Shown piece after piece: positions 22,558-31,670 of a stretch of DNA of 64,000 nucleotides (within the stretch, counting starts at the first letter, position 1; every line of letters starts with the position of its first letter). Made by a program: the position numbers and the translations under genes. Location: NCBI GenBank assembly GCA_040119125.1, contig JBEDTR010000011.1, forward strand, positions 124,001 to 188,000, given 5' to 3'. The notes below the pieces were generated by a model that saw only the letters and a list, made by a program, of their open reading frames with translations, was not told where the DNA came from and made no database searches. Source of the stretch: Pacificitalea sp040119125 (lineage in GTDB: Bacteria; Pseudomonadota; Alphaproteobacteria; Rhodobacterales; Rhodobacteraceae).

Positions 22558-22618
22558 TCCTCAAAAGTGAGGACACCCCCTGCCAGCGGGTATCGCGATG
22601 TTTCCCCAAAATTGGGGA
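22558..22618. repeat. Pair of perfect-arm 16-bp palindromes
   Basis: TCCTCAAAAGTGAGGA (22,558-22,573) and TCCCCAAAATTGGGGA (22,603-22,618) both have six-base perfect inverted arms around four bases. They match the first palindrome of the 19,717 cluster (TCCTCA and TGAGGA arms). They lie between the DUF3102 gene and the late operon and are probably binding sites for a phage regulator. Confidence 0.68.
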
Positions 22619-22636
22619 GACGTCCTCAACAACAAC

Positions 22637-22659
22637 GGGTCACCTTCGGGTGGCCCTTT
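22637..22659. terminator. Stem-loop between converging genes
   Basis: GGGTCACC (22,637-22,644) and GGTGGCCC (22,649-22,656) pair with one wobble around a TTCG loop, followed by TTTC. It sits between the DUF3102 gene (plus) and the lipoprotein gene (minus) and could end transcription from the left. Confidence 0.55.
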
Positions 22660-22663
22660 CTCG

Positions 22664-22948
22664 TTACGCTGGTCCGTTCGGGCACCGGAACAAGTATCGG
22701 AAGGTGTAGTCGTATTCGTGCAGGTTGCTCGGTGTGGCGGATAGGTAGGTCGCGCCGGGACAGATGTCTTTCGCCTGCTGGATCATCGCAGCGGTAGGGT
22801 GCGCCTTGCCCCCCAGCGACATGTCATAGGCCCCACGGATCGTCACGGTGTGCTGCGTGACCTCATAGACGCTTCCGGGGGTGTCCTCGGGGACGGTGCA
22901 TCCTGCCAGCGTGGCGATGGTCACGGCAACGGCTCCAACTCGAAACAT
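22664..22948 (-). CDS. Small phage-encoded lipoprotein
   Basis: A 94-residue protein with a lipoprotein signal (MFRVGAVAVTIATLAGC), so Cys17 should be lipidated after signal peptidase II cleavage. The remainder has two further cysteines. It runs against the late operon and has an AAGGAG site, so it is probably expressed in the lysogen. Lysogenic conversion or exclusion is possible; no family recognised. Confidence 0.68.
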   Translation of the reverse strand: MFRVGAVAVTIATLAGCTVPEDTPGSVYEVTQHTVTIRGAYDMSLGGKAHPTAAMIQQAKDICPGATYLSATPSNLHEYDYTFRYLFRCPNGPA

Positions 22949-23011
22949 CATTATCTCCTTCGGGAATAGACGACCGCAGTTGTGCACAACGCTGTGGCGA
23001 AAGGAAGCCTC

Positions 23012-23398
23012 ATGGCTCGACCGACCAAGTATCAAGAGAGCTTCTGCGAGGACGTTGAGGCCACCATGCGCGAGGGTTTCAGCAAGATGGCTGCCGCCGG
23101 TCGGCTGGGCGTCTGCTACAACACGGTGCGCGCGTGGATGGAGGAACACCCCGAGTTTCTGCAAGCGGTAAAGCGTGGCGAGGCTGCACGGGCTGAGTTT
23201 CTGGAGCGTGGGCTGCTGTCTGCGGAGACGGGTCCTCAGGTCACAAGCCGGATCTTCGCCCTTAAGAACGCGGCCCCCGATGAGTGGCGCGACAAGCACG
23301 ACTTCGACCACACGTCCCGCGATGGCAGCATGACGCCCAAGCCCAGCGTGATCGAGCTGGTCGCCAAGCCCGTCGAGCATGACGACAGCGAGGATTGA
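23012..23398 (+). CDS. terS: Terminase small subunit
   Basis: A 128-residue protein starting MARPTKYQESFCEDVEATMR, with helix-turn-helix FSKMAAAGRLGVCYNTVRAW and a C-terminal half with ALKNAAPDEWRDK, as in phage TerS proteins that end in a helical oligomerisation region. It recognises the packaging site. It overlaps terL by 20 bases. Confidence 0.88.
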   Translation: MARPTKYQESFCEDVEATMREGFSKMAAAGRLGVCYNTVRAWMEEHPEFLQAVKRGEAARAEFLERGLLSAETGPQVTSRIFALKNAAPDEWRDKHDFDHTSRDGSMTPKPSVIELVAKPVEHDDSED

Positions 23399-24608
23399 GC
23401 TACCCCCCAAGCTGGTCGAGAACTTCTCTCAGCCAGCGAAGCACCGCGTTTTCCCCGGTGGTCGGGGGTCAGGCAAGACCAAGGGCCTCGCGAAGATGGC
23501 CGCAGTCTATGGCTACCGCTTCGCTGAGGCGGGCAGGGAGGGGGTCATCCTCGCCAGCCGGGAGCACCTCAACAGCCTGGAGGAGAGCAGCCTAGAGGAG
23601 ATCAAGGCGGCCATCCGGTCTGAGCCGTTCCTCAACGATTATTACGCATTAGGCGAGAAGTTCGTCCGCACAAAGAATGGCCGGGTGCGCTTCGCGTTCG
23701 CTGGCCTGCGGCACAACCTCGACAGCATCAAGTCGAAGGCGCGCATCCTGCTGAACTGGACGGATGAGGCAGAGGGTGTCTCGGAGGTCGCATGGCGCAA
23801 GCTGATCCCGACGATCCGGGGCGGCACTGATCTGGAGAACTGGGTCAGCTACAACCCGGAGAGCCCGGAGAGCGCCACGCACAAGCGGTTCATCGAGGGC
23901 AGCCCTTCGCGCTGCATCGTGACGCCGATCAACTGGCGCGACAATCCGTGGTGGGCAGAGAGCGGTCTGGAGGAGGAGCGGCTAGACGACCAGCGGCTAC
24001 GCCCCGACACCTATGATCACGTCTGGGAGGGCGCATTCCTCACGCTGACCGAGGCGCAGGTATTCGGAGGCAAGTTCGAGATTGATGAGTTCGAGCCGGT
24101 TCACACATGGGATGGGCCATATCAGGGCGTGGACTTCGGGTTTGCGCAAGATCCGACCGTCGCAGTGCAGTGCTACATCAAGGGGCGCTGCCTCTACATC
24201 CGCCGCGAGGCGGGCAAGAAGAAGCTCACGCTTGATCAGACGTCGCAGTTCATAAGCGACCGCATCGATGGGTTCGACCGGCATGTGTCACGGGCTGACA
24301 GTGCGCGCCCAGAGAGCATCGACCACCTGCGGAGGCACGGTCTGCCTCGGATGCAAGCGGTCAAGAAATGGCAAGGCTCTGTCGAAGATGGGGTCGAGTT
24401 CATGCGATCCTTTGAGCGCATCATCATCCACCCCGATTGCCCGGAAACGGCGCGGGAATTCAGGCTCTACAGTTACAAGACCGATCGGCTGAGCGGAGAC
24501 ATTCTCCCGGTCATCGTGGACGCGAATAACCACTATATCGACGCCATCCGCTATGCGCTGGCCCCGATGATCCAGAACAAATCGCGGCCTCGCGTCAGGT
24601 CGCTATGA
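23379..24608 (+). CDS. terL: Terminase large subunit (PBSX family)
   Basis: A 409-residue packaging motor and nuclease: Walker A GGRGSGKT near residue 27, Walker B LLNWTDEAE near residue 127, and nuclease motifs GVDFGFAQDPT, ADSARPESI and DANNHYIDAIRYA. It pumps DNA into the prohead and cuts the concatemer. The length is typical of the family. Confidence 0.95.
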   Translation: MTTARIELPPKLVENFSQPAKHRVFPGGRGSGKTKGLAKMAAVYGYRFAEAGREGVILASREHLNSLEESSLEEIKAAIRSEPFLNDYYALGEKFVRTKNGRVRFAFAGLRHNLDSIKSKARILLNWTDEAEGVSEVAWRKLIPTIRGGTDLENWVSYNPESPESATHKRFIEGSPSRCIVTPINWRDNPWWAESGLEEERLDDQRLRPDTYDHVWEGAFLTLTEAQVFGGKFEIDEFEPVHTWDGPYQGVDFGFAQDPTVAVQCYIKGRCLYIRREAGKKKLTLDQTSQFISDRIDGFDRHVSRADSARPESIDHLRRHGLPRMQAVKKWQGSVEDGVEFMRSFERIIIHPDCPETAREFRLYSYKTDRLSGDILPVIVDANNHYIDAIRYALAPMIQNKSRPRVRSL

Positions 24609-24616
24609 GGGCCGCT

Positions 24617-25861
24617 ATGGGCATTTTCGACCGATTCAGACGCGCACCGGAGGTCAAGGAGAGCGCAGGCTACCGGCTGCACTATCAGCACGTTGCACCG
24701 GCGGTATGGTCCAAGCGCAATTACGCGGCGTTTGCCGATGAGGCCTATATCCGCAATGTCGTGGCCTATCGGGCGATCAAGCGGATCGAGGACGCTGTGG
24801 CCTCGGTCCCGTGGATGGTCTGGCAGGGCGATGAGGAGCTAACCACACATCCGCTCAAGGATCTGCTGGCGACCCCGAACCCCAGCCAAGGCGGCTCGGA
24901 GTTCTGGGGCGCGATGGCAGGCTTCTACATGATCGCGGGCAACGCCTACCTTGAGCGGGTGCTGGTGCAGGGCACACCCAAGGAGCTTTGGACGCTGCGC
25001 CCCGACCGCATGAAGGTGCTGCAAGGTGAGACCGGGCTTGCCTCGGGCTACCTCTACAAGGTGGGGCAACAGGAGCACCGCTGGGACGCTGACCCGATCA
25101 CCGGAGACAGTGATGTCCGGCATCTCAAGGCGTTCCATCCGGTTGACGATTGGTATGGCCTGTCTCCGGTCGAGGCCGGGGCCTACTCGGTGGATCAGCA
25201 CAACGAGAGCATGTCATGGATGCAGGCGCTCTTGCAGAACAGCGCGCGGCCATCCGGCGCGTTGGCGGTGAAAGATGACCGTGAGCTATCCGACGATCAA
25301 TTCAACCGGCTGAAAGTCGAGGTGCAGGAGCAATACTCCGGGTCGAAGAACGCAGGGCGCCCCATGATCCTTGAGGGCGGGCTGCAATGGCAGGCCATGG
25401 GGCTCAGCCCCTCAGACATGGGCATCATCGAGGGTAAGCACTCGGCGGCGCGCGATGTGTGCCTTGCCTTCGGTGTGCCGCCCCAGCTGCTCGGGATTCC
25501 GGGCGACAACACCTACTCCAACTACGCAGAAGCGCGGCAGGCGTTCTGGGAGGACACGGTGATCCCGCTGGTCAAGTATTTCGCCAGCGAGATCAATGCA
25601 TGGCTGTCGCCGTATTTCGAGGGCGCCGTGATCAAGCCGGACTTCGACCAGATCGAGGCCATCGCCGAAAAGCGCCGCGAAATGTGGGCCATGGGCAACA
25701 AGTCGATGGAGCTTACCGTCGATGAGGTCCGCGAGATGAAGGGATATGAGCCGCTCGGAGGCGAGAAGGGCAAGATGCTCATGGCCGATCTGCGCAAAGG
25801 TCAGCCCAAGGAGCCTGATGAGACGCCCTCGGAAAAGGCATGGCGCATTGCCTACGGCTGA
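24617..25861 (+). CDS. HK97-family portal protein
   Basis: A 414-residue portal protein. MGIFDRFRR at the start, then RNVVAYRAIKRIEDAVASVP, ATPNPSQGGSEFW and GIPGDNTYSNYAEARQAFWED are characteristic. It forms the dodecameric ring at the capsid vertex. The ATG at 24,617 has GAGGG upstream; an ATG at 24,605 overlapping the terL stop is the alternative. Confidence 0.93.
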   Translation: MGIFDRFRRAPEVKESAGYRLHYQHVAPAVWSKRNYAAFADEAYIRNVVAYRAIKRIEDAVASVPWMVWQGDEELTTHPLKDLLATPNPSQGGSEFWGAMAGFYMIAGNAYLERVLVQGTPKELWTLRPDRMKVLQGETGLASGYLYKVGQQEHRWDADPITGDSDVRHLKAFHPVDDWYGLSPVEAGAYSVDQHNESMSWMQALLQNSARPSGALAVKDDRELSDDQFNRLKVEVQEQYSGSKNAGRPMILEGGLQWQAMGLSPSDMGIIEGKHSAARDVCLAFGVPPQLLGIPGDNTYSNYAEARQAFWEDTVIPLVKYFASEINAWLSPYFEGAVIKPDFDQIEAIAEKRREMWAMGNKSMELTVDEVREMKGYEPLGGEKGKMLMADLRKGQPKEPDETPSEKAWRIAYG

Positions 25862-26624
25862 CGAGCGCAGGGCCGCGCAGGATGCCATTGCCGAGCGCGG
25901 CGGTGCAGCCCTCCTGACGGTGCTGGATGACGCCACACGCCACGCTGCGGCGGCCTTTCGCATGACCGGGCAAGTGACTGTGCCTGACGATCACCGCCAG
26001 CGCGTTGAGGGCGCGCTTCTAAGCATCTGGCGGGCCAGTGTGCAGCAGGCCGGGCGCAGCATGATCGATGAGTTCAAGGATCTGATGCCGGTTGAGACCA
26101 AGGCGGGCGAGGAAAGCCTGTTCGATCAGATACTGTCGGCCTTTGCGGAGGTCTTCGGGGGCCGAAAGGTCACGATGGTTTCGGACACGACTCGCGACCA
26201 GATCAGCCGGATCGCGGCGCGTGGCCAGCGTGAGGGCATGTCGCTCGCCGAGATTGGCGGCCTGATCGAGAAGATCGGCCCGGACTTCAACGGCACCCGC
26301 GCGGCGGTGATCGCCCGCACGGAGACGCACGGAAGCAGCGGCTACGCCACCCAGCAGGTCGCTCGCACCAGCCGCCGCCCGCTCCTCAAGCAGTGGGGCG
26401 CGACGGAGGACCATCGAACCCGCGACTTTGGCGAGGGTGACGGCGTGGTAGATGAGTATTCGCACCGCGCCATGGACGGCGTGAAGATCCCCATGGATCA
26501 GCCCTACCGGGTGCCCATGAAATACGGCGGCGAAGCGCTGCTGATGTATCCCGGCGACCCCAGCGGTCCCGCAGGCGCAATCATCAACTGCCGATGCGTC
26601 GAAACCTATGTGAGGCCAGAATGA
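25818..26624 (+). CDS. Phage head morphogenesis protein (Mu F-like)
   Basis: A 268-residue minor head protein. The C-terminal half has NGTRAAVIARTETHGSSGYA, a KQWGATEDHRTRD stretch and the typical ending INCRCVETY of the Mu gpF-like domain. It overlaps the portal gene by 44 bases in another frame. Members bind the portal and take part in capsid assembly. Confidence 0.88.
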   Translation: MRRPRKRHGALPTADERRAAQDAIAERGGAALLTVLDDATRHAAAAFRMTGQVTVPDDHRQRVEGALLSIWRASVQQAGRSMIDEFKDLMPVETKAGEESLFDQILSAFAEVFGGRKVTMVSDTTRDQISRIAARGQREGMSLAEIGGLIEKIGPDFNGTRAAVIARTETHGSSGYATQQVARTSRRPLLKQWGATEDHRTRDFGEGDGVVDEYSHRAMDGVKIPMDQPYRVPMKYGGEALLMYPGDPSGPAGAIINCRCVETYVRPE

Positions 26625-27265
26625 TCGAACACAAGCATGCGGCGCTGCAACTGGAGCAAGCGCCCGATGAGAGCGGCGTATTCGAGGGTTATGCCTCGGT
26701 ATTCGGCGTGGTGGACAACGGGCTGGATGTGGTGGAGCGCGGCGCGTTCACCAAGTCGCTCGCAGGCCGCAAGCCGAAGATGCTGTGGCAGCACGACACC
26801 CACAAGGTGATCGGCGCATGGGATGAAATCCGAGAGGATGAGCGTGGGCTCTACGTCAAGGGCAGGCTGTTCGATGATGTGGCTCTGGGCCGGGAGGCAA
26901 TGGCTCTCCTGCGGCATGGGGCCATCGACAGCATGTCCATCGGGTATCGCACCCTCAAGGCCGCCGATGAACGGGGCGGGGTGCGCAAGCTGGTCGAGGT
27001 CGAGCTATTCGAGGTGTCCCTTGTGACGTTTCCGATGCTCGACGCGGCGACCGTCACCTCGGTCAAGTCGATCACGACCGAACGCGAATTTGAGCGGTTC
27101 CTGCGGGATGCAGGCTACTCGCGAAAGGAGGCCGCGGCGATCACGCTGCACGGCTTCAAGGGCCTATCCGATCAGCGGGATGCTGGGGCGGACGAGGCAG
27201 ACACCGCAGCAATCAAGACGCTGCATCTGCAACTCACCCAGCTGAAGGAGACAATCAATGGCTGA
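26621..27265 (+). CDS. HK97-type prohead protease
   Basis: A 214-residue U35-family serine protease: GVFEGYASVFGVVDNGLDVV, then KMLWQHDTHKVIGAW with the catalytic His, and IDSMSIGYR with the catalytic Ser. The C-terminal part is helical. It matures the capsid by removing the scaffolding part of the major capsid protein, encoded next. Confidence 0.92.
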   Translation: MIEHKHAALQLEQAPDESGVFEGYASVFGVVDNGLDVVERGAFTKSLAGRKPKMLWQHDTHKVIGAWDEIREDERGLYVKGRLFDDVALGREAMALLRHGAIDSMSIGYRTLKAADERGGVRKLVEVELFEVSLVTFPMLDAATVTSVKSITTEREFERFLRDAGYSRKEAAAITLHGFKGLSDQRDAGADEADTAAIKTLHLQLTQLKETING

Positions 27266-28574
27266 TGGTGCATTCGACCTGTCGGAGGTCAAAACCCTCC
27301 TAGACGGGATCAACAAGGACTTCTCCAGCTACAAGGAGAAGAACGATGATCGGCTCAAGCAGATCGAAGAAAAAGGCTCGGCGGACTACGTGACCACCGA
27401 GGCGCTCGAAAAGATCGAAGCTGATCTGAGCAAGAAGCAGCAGCAGGTCGATCAGATCGAGCTTGCCATGAAGCGCAAGCCGGTCAAGGTCATGGACAAG
27501 GATGGCAACGAGATCGACCTTGACGCCAAGGCTATCGATTGGGCCAAGATTGTTGCCAAGGACACTGGCATGGTCGATGAGGCCAAGTCGTTCGATCACG
27601 AGGGGATGCAGGAATACAAAGGCGCATTCCTCCGTCTGGCTCGAAAGGCCTTCAACACCGACTTTCTCACAGACGCGGAGCGCAAAGCGCTGTCCGTGGG
27701 CTCGTCTTCCGATGGCGGCTTCTTTGTCACGCCGGATATGACGGGGCGGATGGTCCAGCGGGTCTACGAGACCTCGGCGGTTCGCGCTTATGCCTCCGTG
27801 CAGGTCATCTCGACCGACACTCTAGAGGGCTTCTATGACAACGACGAGGTTGGCTTCGGTTGGGTCTCGGAATTGGAGAGCCGCCCTACCACCGACACGC
27901 CGCAGGTTGCCCGCTGGTCGATCCCGGTGCACGAGATGTATGCGATGCCCAAGGCCTCGCAAAAGCTTCTCGACGACAGCGCGGTGGATATCGAGGAATG
28001 GCTGAGCGGCAAGATCGGTGATCGGTTTGCTCGTGCGGAAAACTCCGCGTTCGTGGCCGGTGATGGCGTGGGCAAGCCGCGCGGCTTTCTGGACTATGCA
28101 GACGGGACTGATCTGACGAACTCGGTCGAGCGCTTCCAGACTGGTGCGAACGGGGCCTTTGCTACCGCCCCGACTTCCGGCGACGTGCTGATCAGCGCTC
28201 TTTACGGCCTCAAGGCGCAGTATCGCAGCAATGCCACGTGGTTCGCCAATACGGCCACGCAAGCCGCAGTGCGGAAGCTGAAGGACAGCGACGGCAAATA
28301 CCTGTGGCAGCCGGGTATTGCGGGGAGTCAGCCCGCCACCATCCTTGGCGCTCCGGTGGCCTCTTTCGAGGATATGCCGAACCTCGCCACTGGGTCCCTG
28401 TCCATGGCTGTCGGCGATCTGCGTCAGGCATACCAGATCGTGGATCGTATGGGCGTCCGCATGCTGCGCGATCCGTTCACCAGCAAACCCAATATCCTGT
28501 TCTACGCCACGAAGCGGACTGGCGGCGACATGATCAATGGCGAGGCGATCAAGGTCGTCGAGTTCAGCTCGTAA
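27258..28574 (+). CDS. HK97-family major capsid protein
   Basis: A 438-residue protein. Residues 1-75 are a coiled-coil scaffolding region (delta domain) likely removed by the protease. The shell domain has SVGSSSDGGFFVTPDMTGR, then AENSAFVAGDGVGKPRGFL, NATWFANTATQAAVRKLKD and late PILGAPV-like VASFEDMPNL. It overlaps the protease gene by eight bases. Confidence 0.95.
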   Translation: MADGAFDLSEVKTLLDGINKDFSSYKEKNDDRLKQIEEKGSADYVTTEALEKIEADLSKKQQQVDQIELAMKRKPVKVMDKDGNEIDLDAKAIDWAKIVAKDTGMVDEAKSFDHEGMQEYKGAFLRLARKAFNTDFLTDAERKALSVGSSSDGGFFVTPDMTGRMVQRVYETSAVRAYASVQVISTDTLEGFYDNDEVGFGWVSELESRPTTDTPQVARWSIPVHEMYAMPKASQKLLDDSAVDIEEWLSGKIGDRFARAENSAFVAGDGVGKPRGFLDYADGTDLTNSVERFQTGANGAFATAPTSGDVLISALYGLKAQYRSNATWFANTATQAAVRKLKDSDGKYLWQPGIAGSQPATILGAPVASFEDMPNLATGSLSMAVGDLRQAYQIVDRMGVRMLRDPFTSKPNILFYATKRTGGDMINGEAIKVVEFSS

Positions 28575-28586
28575 GGAGACGAAGCG

Positions 28587-29033
28587 ATGCACGATAATCT
28601 CTCCACACAGCAGGTTGTCCACCTCGGCAACCTGACCCTTTCTGGCACCACCCCGGCGGCTTCCGCTTGGGTGGACCTGAAGGGGTACGACGCCTGCACA
28701 ATCATGATGGTCAACAATACCATCACCGACGCAGGAACGGCTTCGGGGTTCACCGCGACGGTGCAGGATAGCGACACCACTGCCGCTGCTGATGCGGCCG
28801 CAATTGCCGCGACCTCCAGCGTGGACGGCACCACCACGACCGTCACTGTGACCGCTGATGATGCGGACAATACGCTTGCTGGTGCAGTGGGGTATGTCGG
28901 CGGCGCGCGGTATGTGCGGACCAATGTCGTCGGAACCACAGGCACTGACGCTGACGTCTCTGTGTTCGCGATCCTCGGCAAACCCAGCCGGGCCGCGACC
29001 ACGTTCGTCGGCACTTCGGTCCCTGCGACCTGA
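28587..29033 (+). CDS. Probable head decoration or accessory protein
   Basis: A 148-residue Thr/Ala/Asp-rich protein with a beta-strand character (GTTTTVTVTADDADNTLAG). It follows the capsid gene behind AAGGAG, the usual place of decoration or fibre proteins. No family recognised, so the role is positional inference. Confidence 0.6.
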   Translation: MHDNLSTQQVVHLGNLTLSGTTPAASAWVDLKGYDACTIMMVNNTITDAGTASGFTATVQDSDTTAAADAAAIAATSSVDGTTTTVTVTADDADNTLAGAVGYVGGARYVRTNVVGTTGTDADVSVFAILGKPSRAATTFVGTSVPAT

Positions 29034-29089
29034 TCTTTGGCAGTAGGGGCCGGTCCGCTGGCCTCTATCCCTGAGAGCAGGAGAGCCCC

Positions 29090-29305
29090 ATGACCAAAGC
29101 CAAGATCACCGCAGCGCAAGGCTATCCCTGCGCCCCTGACGGCCACACCGTGATTACCATTCCCTGCGGGTCCGTGGTGGAGGGCCGCATCGCCGAATGG
29201 GCGCTGGCGGATCGCTGCGCCTCGCGGATGATGGATAAGGCCGAGCCGCTGGAGAACAAAGCCGAGCGGCCACCTGAGAACAAGACGAAGCGCCGGAGGA
29301 AGTGA
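29090..29305 (+). CDS. Hypothetical head-region protein
   Basis: A 71-residue protein with a folded N-terminal half with two cysteines and a charged tail ending TKRRRK. It has an AGGAG-type site and shares its last base region with the next start. Unknown role between capsid and connector genes. Confidence 0.6.
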   Translation: MTKAKITAAQGYPCAPDGHTVITIPCGSVVEGRIAEWALADRCASRMMDKAEPLENKAERPPENKTKRRRK

Positions 29306-29973
29306 TGCTAAGAGCCCCTGCAAAGCCCTTCCAGCGCCGCGCAAGCCGCATCGTGACGCCGCCTGCCTCCGAGCCGGTGACGAAAGACGAGCTGCGCGCC
29401 CATACCGTCACCGACAGCGACAGCCTGCCGGACGATCAGGCCGACGCCTATATCGAAGAGGCGCGTCAGTGGATCGAGGACGCCTATGGCATCGCGATGA
29501 TCACCCAGACGTGGCGTGTGGCGCTGGACCGGTGGCCGAGCGGGCAGGAGCCGTGGTGGGATGGTGTGCGAGAGGGCGCAATCTCCGAATTGTCCGGGCC
29601 AAACCGCGTCTATGAGCTGCCCCGCTATCCGCTGATCGCGGTGGATGATGTGACGGCCTATGATCAGGCTGGCACGGATACGGCAGTGACGATCAGCACC
29701 ACCTTCGACGTGGACACCTACAGCATCCCCGGCAGGCTGGCGCTCAAGGACGGCGCGACATGGCCGGTGGCGCTGCGCTCCACGAACGCAATCGATATCG
29801 TCTATCAGGCGGGATACGGCGCGAAGGACGATGTGCCCGCACCCCTGCGGCGCTCCGTTCTGCTGCTGGCGGGGTATCTGTTCGATCATCGCGGAGCCTG
29901 TGACCTTGGCAATGCGCTCAAGGCGAGCGGGGCGGCGTCTCTGGCCGGTCAGTATGCGGTGGCGCGGCTGTGA
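29305..29973 (+). CDS. gp6-like head-tail connector
   Basis: A 222-residue protein. VTKDELRAHTVTDSDSLPDD followed by ADAYIEEARQWIEDAYG is the typical gp6-like connector start; the C-terminal half has RRSVLLLAGYLFDHRGA. It would stack under the portal. The ATG has GGAGG five bases upstream. Confidence 0.85.
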   Translation: MLRAPAKPFQRRASRIVTPPASEPVTKDELRAHTVTDSDSLPDDQADAYIEEARQWIEDAYGIAMITQTWRVALDRWPSGQEPWWDGVREGAISELSGPNRVYELPRYPLIAVDDVTAYDQAGTDTAVTISTTFDVDTYSIPGRLALKDGATWPVALRSTNAIDIVYQAGYGAKDDVPAPLRRSVLLLAGYLFDHRGACDLGNALKASGAASLAGQYAVARL

Positions 29974-30308
29974 AGTGCTGCCAGTTCACTGCGGCGATGC
30001 TGCGCGAGGGCGTGACCTTCCAGCGTAAGAGCCGCACAAGGAACGCCACTGGCGGCTTTACTGAGGCATGGGCCACGTTGAAAGCGACCCACGCTTCCGT
30101 GAAGGCTCTCAGCGGATCAGAGCGATATGCGAGCGACAGGGTTGAGGCGACCGCCAGATATCGTATCGTGGTCCGGTATTTCTCCGACCTGACGGAGGAG
30201 GACAGGGTGCTGATCCGGGGGCGGGTCTATCAGATCCGGTTCATCAACAACGTGGAGTTCGCTGACCGTTGGTTGCAGATCGACCTAGACGCGGGGATGG
30301 CGACGTGA
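29970..30308 (+). CDS. Head-tail adaptor (SPP1 gp16-like)
   Basis: A 112-residue protein starting at a GTG that overlaps the previous stop. LREGVTFQRKSRTRNATGGF and RYRIVVRYFSDLTEEDRVLI are typical of phage head-tail joining proteins that close the portal channel. It overlaps the next gene by four bases. Confidence 0.85.
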   Translation: MKCCQFTAAMLREGVTFQRKSRTRNATGGFTEAWATLKATHASVKALSGSERYASDRVEATARYRIVVRYFSDLTEEDRVLIRGRVYQIRFINNVEFADRWLQIDLDAGMAT

Positions 30309-30820
30309 CCATCACCATCCGCCTTGAGGGGCTGGATGAACTGCGCCGCCGCTTGTCCGATCTGGATGTGAGCATGGACAAGGCGCTGGACGACGCCATC
30401 GAGGATCAGGTGCTATCGACCCACGTTGAGGTCACCACAGCGATCCGCACAGGCCCGGCCAGCGGGACGACATATTATCGGATGCCCGGCGATAAATATA
30501 TGACCGTCCGTGCGGGCAGTGCTGATGGACCTCCGGTCGCCTTCATTCCGGGCGGCGGTAAAAAGGGGATTAGCCCTGTTCACACTGCATCTGCGGCGGG
30601 GCAGGCGCCCATGTCAGACACTGGTGGTCTGGTTAAGAGCATCAAGATCGATATCAAGCCGCTGACCGCCACCGTGGGCAGCAATCTCGCCTATGCGCGA
30701 TACCTCGAATATGGCACCCGCAAGATCGCCCCTCGCCCCGTCTGGGAGCCTGCTGCTGCCAAGGCAGCCAAGGAGTTCCGCGCCCGCGTCGAGGCCCGAC
30801 TAGAGGACGCTCTGAGATAA
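30305..30820 (+). CDS. HK97 gp10-like tail component
   Basis: A 171-residue protein with GTG start overlapping the previous stop. ITIRLEGLDELRRRLSDLD at the N-terminus and GSNLAYARYLEYGTRKIAPR near the C-terminus match the HK97 gp10 family, which forms the head-proximal tail terminator interface. Confidence 0.87.
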   Translation: MTITIRLEGLDELRRRLSDLDVSMDKALDDAIEDQVLSTHVEVTTAIRTGPASGTTYYRMPGDKYMTVRAGSADGPPVAFIPGGGKKGISPVHTASAAGQAPMSDTGGLVKSIKIDIKPLTATVGSNLAYARYLEYGTRKIAPRPVWEPAAAKAAKEFRARVEARLEDALR

Positions 30821-30821
30821 C

Positions 30822-31250
30822 ATGAAACCAGCCGCTTTGCAGGCTAGCCTCTACCAGGTTCTGGTAGGGGATAGCACCCTTTTGTCTGCGCTGTCCTCAG
30901 CGTGGGGCTATGACGCCGTGTTCTCGGACGTCCCGCAGGAAAACGCCGACAACAACGCCTTCTATCCGTTCGTCAGCTTCGGCCCGACCGTGCCCACGCC
31001 ATGGGACGACAAGGACGTGGATGGCGGTGATGAGCGGCTGCAAATCAACGTCTGGTCCCGCTCCGGCGACTGGATCGAAGCCAAGCAGATTGCCGAGCGC
31101 ATCCACGCGCTCTTGCACCGAACACCCCTGACGATTTCGGGGGCTGTCCATGTGACCTCGGGCATCGAGAGCATGGATTTCTCAATGGACCCTGATGGAG
31201 AGACACGCCGCGCGCTGATCTTCCTTCGGGTTCTTTACCACGACAGCTAA
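30822..31250 (+). CDS. DUF3168-family tail completion protein
   Basis: A 142-residue protein: LQASLYQVLVGDSTLLSALS, FYPFVSFGP, then RLQINVWSRSGDWIEAKQIA and MDPDGETRRALIFLRV, all typical of DUF3168 tail terminators that cap the tail tube. Confidence 0.88.
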   Translation: MKPAALQASLYQVLVGDSTLLSALSSAWGYDAVFSDVPQENADNNAFYPFVSFGPTVPTPWDDKDVDGGDERLQINVWSRSGDWIEAKQIAERIHALLHRTPLTISGAVHVTSGIESMDFSMDPDGETRRALIFLRVLYHDS

Positions 31251-31262
31251 GGAGGCTGACCA

Positions 31263-31670
31263 ATGGCAGCACTAGCGGGCCGCGATCTGCGGATCAAATA
31301 CGACAGCGGCGCGGGCGCCGTTGCGATTGCCGGGGCGCGGTCGGATAATCTGACCGTCAACAAAGGCATGATCGACATCACCGACAAAGACGACGAGGGC
31401 ATCCGAACCTTGCTGGATGACATCGCCACCAAGTCGCTGACCGGCAGCGTAACCGGCGTCCTGAAAGACGCCACGCTGATCGATCTGGTAGACGGCACTG
31501 AAGCCACGCATCTCCCCGATATGGAGATCGAGGTCGTCGGCATCGGCACATGGTCGGGGAAGTTCTTCATCTCCAGCCTTGAGACGGCAGGCGAGGAAGG
31601 GGAGAACCCGGTGACGTTTACCGCGAACCTCGAATCCTCCGGCGCCATCACGTGGACGGCGGATACCTGA
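31263..31670 (+). CDS. Major tail tube protein
   Basis: A 135-residue protein of the TP901-1 type: LRIKYDSG, then NKGMIDITDKDDEGIRTLLD and the strand-rich C-terminus VTFTANLESSGAITW. It polymerises into the tail tube. Its last base overlaps the tail assembly chaperone start. Confidence 0.87.
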   Translation: MAALAGRDLRIKYDSGAGAVAIAGARSDNLTVNKGMIDITDKDDEGIRTLLDDIATKSLTGSVTGVLKDATLIDLVDGTEATHLPDMEIEVVGIGTWSGKFFISSLETAGEEGENPVTFTANLESSGAITWTADT

